Positions 18,580-26,021 of a stretch of 64,000 nt of DNA are shown here, piece by piece. Below the pieces are notes generated by a model. That model did no database searches. It was not told where the DNA came from and worked only from the letters and a program-made list of their open reading frames with translations. Numbering within the stretch: the first letter of the stretch is position 1; the number at the start of each line of letters is the position of its first letter. Origin of the DNA: Paenibacillus methanolicus (lineage in GTDB: Bacteria > Bacillota > Bacilli > Paenibacillales > Paenibacillaceae); assembly GCF_008124765.1 (NCBI RefSeq), contig NZ_VNHS01000003.1:620001-684000 (forward strand), given 5' to 3'. The translations under genes were made by a program, and so were the position numbers.

Positions 18580-19491
18580 CTATTCTTGGTAGAAGACCCT
18601 CTTGGACACCAGATACGAGCTGACCAAGAGAATGATCATGATCGCGACGAAATAGAGCCAAGCCATCGCCGAGCTAAGGCCGAAGTTAAACGTCGTGAAG
18701 CCCGTCTCCCGGATCAATTCCGTCATGTCGTTGCGCGCGAAGGAGTCGATAATCGTATAGATCATATTGACCAGAATGAGCGGGCTGACCATCGGGAACG
18801 TAATCTTCCAGAACGCTTCATAGCCCGTCGCCCCTTCCATCTTGGACGCTTCGTACAGCTGGGGCGAGATCGACTGGATGCCGGCCAGGAAGATGAGAAT
18901 TTGCACGCCCGATTGGCTCACGACCTGATAAATGCGGTCCACCGCGCCCGTCAAGTAGTCGGTGATCGTCTCGCTGACGCCGGCATTCATCATCATGGAT
19001 GCCAGCTCATAGGAACCTAATCCGCTAAGAATGCCGGAACCCGCATTCTGGTCATTGACCGCCTGGATCAGGCTGCTCGATTCCAACGTCATAATGACCC
19101 CCGAAGCCAGAATGACCGGCAGGAAGAAGATCGACCTCGCGATGGCCCGGCCGAAGAACTTCTGATTCAAGAGAACGGCCAGGAACAAGCTGAAGATGAC
19201 GATGAGCGGCACGTTGACGACCATGTTCAGGATCGATTCCGTCAAGATCCGGTTAAAGCTCGTGTTGACCGTGAGCGCCTCCGTATAGTTGGAGAATCCG
19301 ACGAAATCGATCTTCATCCCTTCCGAGCTTGCTTCAATCGCGCTCAAACTGTAACGAAAGGAAGAGATGAACGGAATAATGAAGAAGAAGATAAACCCCA
19401 GCAGCCAGGGCAGGACGAAGAGAAAGCCCCATAGCGACTTTTGCTCCGCGTAGGTGCGCTGCTTCATGCCGAGCTTCAAGATGCTTTTCAT
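18580..19491 (-). CDS. Carbohydrate ABC importer permease, MalF type (second pair)
   Basis: 303 residues. The opening KSLWGFLFVLPWLLGFIFFF and the coupling loop YEASKMEGATGYEAFWKITFP are typical of MalF/UgpA-type CUT1 permeases, with six predicted helices. The ATG overlaps the stop of the DUF5696 gene by four bases (19488-19491), which implies translational coupling and a shared job with that lipoprotein. Confidence 0.9.
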   Translation of the reverse strand: MKSILKLGMKQRTYAEQKSLWGFLFVLPWLLGFIFFFIIPFISSFRYSLSAIEASSEGMKIDFVGFSNYTEALTVNTSFNRILTESILNMVVNVPLIVIFSLFLAVLLNQKFFGRAIARSIFFLPVILASGVIMTLESSSLIQAVNDQNAGSGILSGLGSYELASMMMNAGVSETITDYLTGAVDRIYQVVSQSGVQILIFLAGIQSISPQLYEASKMEGATGYEAFWKITFPMVSPLILVNMIYTIIDSFARNDMTELIRETGFTTFNFGLSSAMAWLYFVAIMIILLVSSYLVSKRVFYQE

Positions 19492-22046
19492 GTGCGTTCA
19501 CCACCCGCGGCGTAACTCTCGGCTTCAATCGTCTTGCCGTCCACCGTGACCGTGGCGCGGTTATAATTGACGATCACGTAGTAGCCGTTCTCGTATACCG
19601 TCTTGAATACGCCCTCGTCCAGCTTCTCATGCCCGGCGATCCGCTTGCCCTGAACGGGCTTCAGAACCTGATTGATTTCCTGATAAATATGAGCGGCCTT
19701 GTCGATCCACAGTCCATAGTTAACGGCATAGAGTTGGTTAAATTCCGTATCCTTCACCTTGTAGTTCGGCTCGTAGATCCACTCGAAATAGACATTCGCG
19801 CCGTACTCCAGGCTTTTCAACACCGCCTGCTTCTCATTCGTAAAGGCGGATAAATTGAACGGCGCTCCCGCATAGTCGACATGCCCGCGGACGACCATCG
19901 GATAGAACGGAATTTCCTCATCCTCCAGCTTGAAGCGGCTGCTGGCTAACGGCGCGTTCGTAATATCCGTCAAGTAGGGAAGCGCATAGGCGTTGCCCCC
20001 GCTTGCCATCACGCGATCGTTCTCTTCTCGTATCTTAATCAAAGCTGCCTTCGATATCTCCTCGGATTCCGTCCGGTCAATCTGCTTCCCCTCCCGATAT
20101 TCGCTGCTCAGGGAATCGGCCATATCGCGCAGCGCAATCCCGCCCGCCTGATAGTCGCGTAGGCCCTCAAGCGTCGATTCCACGTAGTCCGGGACCACCC
20201 TTGGCGAGATCACGTAGGAAGGAGACTTCTGTCTGTCGCGCCGGTTCAAGGCCAGATCCAGGGGATAAAGTTCGGCCGGCACATCCCGCAGCGTTCGCGA
20301 CGCTTCCTTGTTCTGATCGAAATCCGAGCCCGAGTTCGCAACTAAGAGCGCTACGTCCGGATAGAACGATACCCCCTTGTCTTTGGCGAAAGCGATGAAA
20401 TTCCGCATGCCTTTGCTGCCGCCGATCTCGCCGTCGACCTTAATCGAGTCCGGCACTTTATGGTCGAGGCCGTCGTTGAACCAGCCTGCATATCGGAGCT
20501 TAATATTGGCGATCTCGCGCTTCTGCATCTCGCTTACGATGAACTGCGCCTGCTCCCAAGTCGTCAACGACTCCAGCGACTTATACGGAATGCCGACGAT
20601 ATGCTTCTTCTTGGTGATGCCGCCGACCAACTGCAGGTAGAAGGGAACATCGCCCGCCTCCTCGCCCGCGGCCGGCTTGGGCAAGCCCCCGCTCTTCTCG
20701 AGATACCGTTGATAATAGCGCGCCATGCCGGTATAGGAAGCCTCCTCGCCGCTTAGAAACGCGTATCGCACCTTATAATCGCTCTTCATAGGATGTTCTT
20801 GAAACTTCGGAAGCGATCGCTGCTGGCCGTTCGCATCCAGCGTGACCTCGCCTTTGTTCACGACATAGAAGCTGGGATAGACGTAATTGTAGCCGTTCAG
20901 CCGGCCCGCGATATCCGCGTTAATCGTGGCCGCCGCGGCGCCTTCTTCAATAATGCCAAGAAAGGCGCGGCCCTCCCGGATGACGCCGAATACGGGAAGT
21001 CTGACTTCCTGCTCTCTGGCCGCGTTTTCGGTTCTGTCCAGCGTTTGATCCGCACCGTAGACGAACTGCTGGTAGGCTGGATACTGCGTCTTCCCGTTGT
21101 TGAAATGGATGAGCGCGCCCGCGCCGTCCGGGACGAACAACGAGCCTTTATCGCTCGCGTCGCCCGCGCCGAAGAAGCTGAGGACGGAGATCATATTCAC
21201 CGGATATTCCGCCGGATACCGAATGCCGTCGACCGGTACATGCACGACAAGACTGTCGTCATCGAGCGTATAGTTCATCGTCGCTTGGAATATTCGGGGC
21301 GCCGGCTTCTCCTGCGTGAAGTTCAGCTCCGCCATATCCTGCTGCAAATCCTCGTCCGTATAACCGGCTTTCTCGATCGCGGCCAGCGCCCTCTCCAGCT
21401 GCAGCCCGTTCAGCGCGCTATCGTTCCGCTCGTACGCCGATTGATCCGCGTTCTCCGTGTACGCGATCTTGAGCGCGCGCTGACCGGCTTTATCCAGCTT
21501 CCCGCTCAGCTCCTCGAAGCGCGCGACGCTCAGCAGCTTGGGCAGATCCTCCGCCGTCTTCTGGGCGGTGCCGAATTGGTAGCTGACGCTTACGCCGCCC
21601 ACGATCGCTTCGAACTTGATTTGCTTATATTTGACGCTATCCGTGTACGTATTGATGGCATTGATCTGCCCGAAGCTGTTATAGAAGTCAAGCTTCAGCT
21701 GCGCGGACAATAAGTCCTTGTTCACGCCCGCGGCGAGCTTATCCGCGCTTCGTTCGAGCGGGTTGCTGTACCACACCTCGCCCGTCCGTTTATGAAGAAC
21801 GGCGATCGCGCCGGTCGCTTCCTCGACGAACAGACGAAGTTGCTCGTTCTCGGCAACCCCCTTCATGCCGCTTACCCGGGAATCCGTGAAGGAAGCGTTC
21901 AAGGCCTTGCCTTGCGTAAACGCGGCCACGGCCTCGCTCCCCTCTTGCGCCTTGCTGCCCGACTGGACATCGGAGCAGCCTGTCATCATGATTCCGGCTA
22001 GGAAGCATGCGCCGAGCAGGGTATATCTAGCGAACCCCATGTCCAT
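19488..22046 (-). CDS. DUF5696-family lipoprotein, possibly glycosidase-like
   Basis: 852 residues from ATG 22046 (ATG 22040 is also possible), just after GGGAGG. The signal peptide ends in a lipobox (GIMMTGCSD), so the protein should be tethered outside the membrane. A beta-rich N-terminal half (VWYSNPLER, LFVPDGAGALIHFNNG) is followed by a region resembling a TIM barrel of the glycosidase superfamily (about residues 470-780), with IKLRYAGWFNDG, VSFYPDVALL and GGIALRDMADSLSSEY; an Asp in the last is placed like a catalytic residue. The family is uncharacterised, so activity is inferred. It lies in an importer operon, between YIP1 and permease genes. Confidence 0.8.
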   Translation of the reverse strand: MDMGFARYTLLGACFLAGIMMTGCSDVQSGSKAQEGSEAVAAFTQGKALNASFTDSRVSGMKGVAENEQLRLFVEEATGAIAVLHKRTGEVWYSNPLERSADKLAAGVNKDLLSAQLKLDFYNSFGQINAINTYTDSVKYKQIKFEAIVGGVSVSYQFGTAQKTAEDLPKLLSVARFEELSGKLDKAGQRALKIAYTENADQSAYERNDSALNGLQLERALAAIEKAGYTDEDLQQDMAELNFTQEKPAPRIFQATMNYTLDDDSLVVHVPVDGIRYPAEYPVNMISVLSFFGAGDASDKGSLFVPDGAGALIHFNNGKTQYPAYQQFVYGADQTLDRTENAAREQEVRLPVFGVIREGRAFLGIIEEGAAAATINADIAGRLNGYNYVYPSFYVVNKGEVTLDANGQQRSLPKFQEHPMKSDYKVRYAFLSGEEASYTGMARYYQRYLEKSGGLPKPAAGEEAGDVPFYLQLVGGITKKKHIVGIPYKSLESLTTWEQAQFIVSEMQKREIANIKLRYAGWFNDGLDHKVPDSIKVDGEIGGSKGMRNFIAFAKDKGVSFYPDVALLVANSGSDFDQNKEASRTLRDVPAELYPLDLALNRRDRQKSPSYVISPRVVPDYVESTLEGLRDYQAGGIALRDMADSLSSEYREGKQIDRTESEEISKAALIKIREENDRVMASGGNAYALPYLTDITNAPLASSRFKLEDEEIPFYPMVVRGHVDYAGAPFNLSAFTNEKQAVLKSLEYGANVYFEWIYEPNYKVKDTEFNQLYAVNYGLWIDKAAHIYQEINQVLKPVQGKRIAGHEKLDEGVFKTVYENGYYVIVNYNRATVTVDGKTIEAESYAAGGERT

Positions 22047-22056
22047 GCCCCCTCCC

Positions 22057-22692
22057 TTAGCTGCGAAGTACGATTTCTTGATAAATAATCGAAATAAACG
22101 CGACAATCTGCTGCATCAAGCTAAAGAACAGCATGCACAAGAATGCCATAAATCCCATCGCCAAGATCGTCAACATTCCGGTCGCGATCGTCTTCATCGG
22201 CGAATACTGGTGCACCGTCATGTTGCCGACGAACATCAGGAACAGGAACCACGCCATGGCCACGCTGCCGGAGAAGTGATAGAAGCTGGTCTCCTGCAGC
22301 GAAATGACGTTGCTAAGCCAAATCCACGGAAAATGAATCAGCACGAGCGGAATCAAGGCAAAGCAGGTCGAGGTGAAGATCTCTTCGAATTTCCCTTCCC
22401 CGTCCATCAGCGTCGTGAGCGACCAATTCGCCACGCACCAGAATAAGACGGGGACGACCACATAGACGATCTCCATCAGGCTGTTCATGTTGTCCGGGTT
22501 CACCACGTTGACGAGAAAGCCGCTGTATTGCGTCCGCATAATATTCGTCAGCGCGAGCAGAACGAGAATCGCGAAGGACAGGATCAGATTCGTCTTCTTG
22601 CCGCGCTCGTATTTCAAATCCCAATAGCCGTTGAACGGATGCATAATGAGATAGAACGGATAACTAACCAACTCACGCTTCCATCGGAACAA
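22057..22692 (-). CDS. YIP1-family membrane protein
   Basis: 211 residues with five predicted membrane segments. The motifs ISLQETSFYHFSGSVAMAW and FPWIWLSN fit the YIP1 domain of Firmicutes. The TTG start at 22692 lies inside the last codons of the NHL gene and has GGAGGG at the right distance, so the two are coupled. Function is unknown; bacterial YIP1 proteins often accompany transport or cell-surface genes. Here it sits between the NHL/TPR protein and the DUF5696 lipoprotein, all probably membrane-associated parts of one system. Confidence 0.8.
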   Translation of the reverse strand: MFRWKRELVSYPFYLIMHPFNGYWDLKYERGKKTNLILSFAILVLLALTNIMRTQYSGFLVNVVNPDNMNSLMEIVYVVVPVLFWCVANWSLTTLMDGEGKFEEIFTSTCFALIPLVLIHFPWIWLSNVISLQETSFYHFSGSVAMAWFLFLMFVGNMTVHQYSPMKTIATGMLTILAMGFMAFLCMLFFSLMQQIVAFISIIYQEIVLRS

Positions 22693-24148
22693 TCTTCTTC
22701 CCTCCTTTGCGCTTCAAGTACCTTCTGATCAGGAAGAGCGCGAGTACAAGCACGGCAACGACGGTCATAATCGCCGTGAAGTGTTCCCGCAGCACTTGCT
22801 TGCGATAGAGAAGGAACGCTTTCGAATATCCCCGCTGATCCATGCTCTGCTTGAAATAGTTCATCGCCTCGCCATACTCCCCTTGGCGAAGCAGCGCCTT
22901 GCCGATGCCCGCATAAGCGAACTCCAGATTGGCGTTCATGTTGATCGTCTTCTGGAACAACTCGTACGCCTTCTCCTCCTCGCCCTTATAATAGCTGCGA
23001 ACCGCTTCGTTCAGCGTCCGTCCATATTCCGTCGTCTGGAATACCGTCAGTTCGCCAAGCGCTTTGTCCAGCACGATGTAATCGTCCCCGACTCGTTCGA
23101 TCGCGACCGGCGTATGGAATTCGCCGAGCTGATTGCCGATGCCGCCGAATACGTACATGAAATGGCCGTCGCCGCTGTAGGTGAAGATCCGGCCCCTCGT
23201 CGCGTCGAGGATCGCGAAGATCTCGCTGTCCGCAACGTCGATGTCCGCCAAGCGGGTAGGACCGTCGAGCGTCGTGAAGCGGATATCGCCTTCCGGCGGG
23301 AAATATCCCTCGCGCCGGAGGATGTCGCTGCCCTGCGCGTTCAGCTTCTTCACATTATCGCTCGCCTGACCATTGGTGGCGTAAATAAACCCTTCGTCGT
23401 TCATGTCCAGGTTCGTGAATTCCGTCGGCGTGAACATGACCATCTGGCTGCGCTGCGCCCTGGTTGAGAGCATCTTCCACAAATAATCGGTCGGATCGAA
23501 ATTGACCCGGTTGGCGCCGATAAAGGACGTAAAGTCGCCCGAAGCGCTAAATTCCATGAACCCGTCGAATACGCCGGCCGCCATGACGTAGATCCGCTGC
23601 GCCTTGTCCGCGACCACCCGAACCGGTTCGAAGTTGAATCCTTCCGCCAGCAGCTCGGATTGGGGCGAGTCGATGACCTTCACGACATTGTCGTCCGAAT
23701 CCAGATGAACGACGCGCTTGTTGCCCGTGTCCGCCACGATCAGCTCGTTCCGATCGGTCACGAACAGCCCTTGCGGGTTCAGGAAGGCTTCCTTCTTCCC
23801 GTCTCGTTCGAACGAATCGATGATGCGAACGAGTTTGAATTGCCGATCCAGGACAAGCACGCGATTGTTGCCGGCATCCAGCACATAGATCCGCTCGTCG
23901 GCGCTTACGAACAGATCGGACGGGTCCTTCAGCGGTCCGGTCCCAAGCTTCGCGCCGTTCAATAAGGCGGTCGCCTCGTAAGCTTTGGGCGAGGCGACCG
24001 TATCGCCCCAGAACGAATAATTGTAGGAGCTTGCGCCGTCGTCCGCATGGACTTGGCGGGCGCCCGCTCCGAACGCGCCGAATCCGACGAGGCAGCACAT
24101 CGCAAGGAGAAGGCATCCTCTTAGGCGCGTAATCCGTTTAAGCATCAT
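22673..24148 (-). CDS. NHL-repeat protein with TPR and C-terminal membrane anchor
   Basis: 491 residues from ATG 24148 (MMLKR) behind GGGAG; the longer frame upstream is a shadow of the permease gene. A signal peptide ends near HADDG. NHL beta-propeller repeats span about residues 55-360 (LKDPSDLFVSADERIYVLDAGNNRVLVLD is one repeat unit in part). One or two TPR units lie at about 375-440 (AYELFQKTINMNANLEFAYAGIGKALL in part), then a helix near 455-475 and a basic tail inside. The propeller should lie outside the cell. It could bind carbohydrate or scaffold the importer proteins; that is inference from context. Confidence 0.82.
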   Translation of the reverse strand: MMLKRITRLRGCLLLAMCCLVGFGAFGAGARQVHADDGASSYNYSFWGDTVASPKAYEATALLNGAKLGTGPLKDPSDLFVSADERIYVLDAGNNRVLVLDRQFKLVRIIDSFERDGKKEAFLNPQGLFVTDRNELIVADTGNKRVVHLDSDDNVVKVIDSPQSELLAEGFNFEPVRVVADKAQRIYVMAAGVFDGFMEFSASGDFTSFIGANRVNFDPTDYLWKMLSTRAQRSQMVMFTPTEFTNLDMNDEGFIYATNGQASDNVKKLNAQGSDILRREGYFPPEGDIRFTTLDGPTRLADIDVADSEIFAILDATRGRIFTYSGDGHFMYVFGGIGNQLGEFHTPVAIERVGDDYIVLDKALGELTVFQTTEYGRTLNEAVRSYYKGEEEKAYELFQKTINMNANLEFAYAGIGKALLRQGEYGEAMNYFKQSMDQRGYSKAFLLYRKQVLREHFTAIMTVVAVLVLALFLIRRYLKRKGGKKIVPMEA

Positions 24149-24162
24149 GCTCTGACTCCCTT

Positions 24163-25038
24163 CTACTCCTTCATCCCGGAAGTCGCCATCGTCTGGATGA
24201 CGCTGCTCTGGGAGATGATGAAGAGCGTAATCGGAACCACCATCAGGATGAGCGCGACGGCGGCGCCGACGCCCGCCCTGGCGATTCCGCCTTGCGTAAT
24301 TTGGCCGAGCGCGTAGTGGAGCGTCTTCAAGTTCTCGCTGTAGATGAAGCTGCCGCCGTCGGTCCCCCACAGCATGGGGAACTGAAGAATCATCAGCGTT
24401 AACCAGGCCGGCTTGACATTCGGCATGACGATGGTCCAGTAAATGCGGTACTCGCTGGCCCCGTCGATCTTGGCCGCTTCCAGCAAGGCGTCCGGTATTT
24501 GCTCCATGAACTGCTTCATGAGGAACAGGCCGAGCGGAAACGCCAGCGACGGCACGATGATCGAGGCATGCGTGTTGATCCACCCGAGCCAGGACATGAC
24601 CATGTAGTTCGGGATGGCCGTGACATGCCCGGAGAACATGAGCGACAAGACGACGATCGAGAACAGCAACTTGGAACCCGGGAACCGGTATTTGGCCAGC
24701 GGATAAGCGGCCGCCGAAGCAAGCAGAATATGTCCGGCCGTTCCGACCAGCGTGATGAGCAGCGTGTTGCCGATATAACGGGACAACGGCACCCAGGAAT
24801 TGCCCATCAAGGCGATCAGATCGTAGAAGTTATCCATCGTCGGATTGCTCACGAACACCCTCGGCGGGAAAATAAACAATTCATCGAGCGGCTTGAACGC
24901 GTTATTGATGGCGAATACCAAGGGCAAGCCCATGAACGCGCCGAATACGGCCAGGAAGACGAACAGGATGAAGCTGACGGTAAAGGAGCGGTTGAGCTTT
25001 TTGGGCGCCCGGAAGACCCCGATCATTTTGGTCACCAA
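24163..25038 (-). CDS. Carbohydrate ABC importer permease, MalG type (first pair)
   Basis: 291 residues, TTG start at 25038, 3 bases after the MalF-type gene. Six predicted helices, with the coupling loop LEAAKIDGASEYRIYWTIVMP near residue 185, and a tail SVIQTMATSGMKE usual for MalG-like proteins. It should pair with the permease at 25042 and serve the binding proteins at 26022 and/or 29015. Confidence 0.9.
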   Translation of the reverse strand: MVTKMIGVFRAPKKLNRSFTVSFILFVFLAVFGAFMGLPLVFAINNAFKPLDELFIFPPRVFVSNPTMDNFYDLIALMGNSWVPLSRYIGNTLLITLVGTAGHILLASAAAYPLAKYRFPGSKLLFSIVVLSLMFSGHVTAIPNYMVMSWLGWINTHASIIVPSLAFPLGLFLMKQFMEQIPDALLEAAKIDGASEYRIYWTIVMPNVKPAWLTLMILQFPMLWGTDGGSFIYSENLKTLHYALGQITQGGIARAGVGAAVALILMVVPITLFIISQSSVIQTMATSGMKE

Positions 25039-25041
25039 GAT

Positions 25042-26004
25042 TCAATCGCCTACCTTTCGCAGCAACTTCTGCGTCAACATGTTCGTGCCGATCATGAGAC
25101 CGAATAGAACGGTCGCGATGGCCGACGCGTAGCCCATCTCGAAGCGGATCGTGCCGAAGTCCATCAAGTGGGTCACGACCGTATGCGCCGCGTAGTTGAC
25201 GCTCGGGAATCCGGCCAGCGCGATCGAGATTTCGGCAACCGCGAAGGCGCCGGTAATCTGCAGCACCGCCCCGAACATCAGCTGTGGCCGCATCGACGGA
25301 AGCGTAATGAACCAGAGCTCCTGCCAGCGGTTCTTGATGCCGTCGACCGTCCCCGCTTCGATGAGCGATCGGTCGATCGTCTGCAAGCCCGCGATGAAGG
25401 CAAGGAAGCTCGTGCCGAGACTGAGCCACAGTTGAACGATAATGACGATCGCCAGAATATACCGCTCGTTCGTCAGCCACTGAATCGGCTCCAGCATGAA
25501 GCCGTATTTGATCAAGAATCCATTCAGATAGCCATAGCTGTCGCCGGAGAACACGATCAGCCAAATAAAGAACACGTTGCCCGAGATCGACGGCGCGTAG
25601 AAGATCAGCGTCATGACGGCGCGGACCTTCGGCGACAGCTCGTTAATGATCCACGCGAACAGGAAGCAGGCGAAATAGCTGACCGGACCGGTCACGACCG
25701 CGAACATGAACGTGTTCTTGAGCGCCATCATGAACACGTCGTCGTTCAGAAACAGCCTCGCGTAGTTCTGCCAGCCGACGAAGCGCGGGAACTCCAGCAT
25801 GTTGAAGTAGAAGAAGCTGAGCGCCAGCGAGAATACGACCGGTATGACCGTGAACAGGAAGAAAATGATCATGTACGGACTCATCAAAATATAATAGTGC
25901 TTGTTCTTGCCCAGCTCTCTTGCCAACTGCGCTAATCTGCCTGTCTTGCGAGGAGGATAAGCGAGATCGGGAACGGCCCCGCGCGTTGATGGTTCTGCTT
26001 GCAC
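25042..26004 (-). CDS. Carbohydrate ABC importer permease, MalF type (first pair)
   Basis: 320 residues from a GTG at 26004. A hydrophilic N-terminus leads into IILMSP-like membrane segments (YYILMSPYMIIFFLFTVIPV), with six helices predicted. The coupling loop reads IEAGTVDGIKNRWQELWFITLP, with EAG in place of EAA. It lies 17 bases after the large binding-protein gene. Confidence 0.9.
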   Translation of the reverse strand: MQAEPSTRGAVPDLAYPPRKTGRLAQLARELGKNKHYYILMSPYMIIFFLFTVIPVVFSLALSFFYFNMLEFPRFVGWQNYARLFLNDDVFMMALKNTFMFAVVTGPVSYFACFLFAWIINELSPKVRAVMTLIFYAPSISGNVFFIWLIVFSGDSYGYLNGFLIKYGFMLEPIQWLTNERYILAIVIIVQLWLSLGTSFLAFIAGLQTIDRSLIEAGTVDGIKNRWQELWFITLPSMRPQLMFGAVLQITGAFAVAEISIALAGFPSVNYAAHTVVTHLMDFGTIRFEMGYASAIATVLFGLMIGTNMLTQKLLRKVGD

Positions 26005-26021
26005 CGGCTTTCACCCCCTGA

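Noticed and set aside
22673-24583. Long N-terminal extension of the NHL protein to 24583
   Set aside because: The added part is a shadow of the MalG-type permease gene; the signal peptide begins at ATG 24148 behind a ribosome site.
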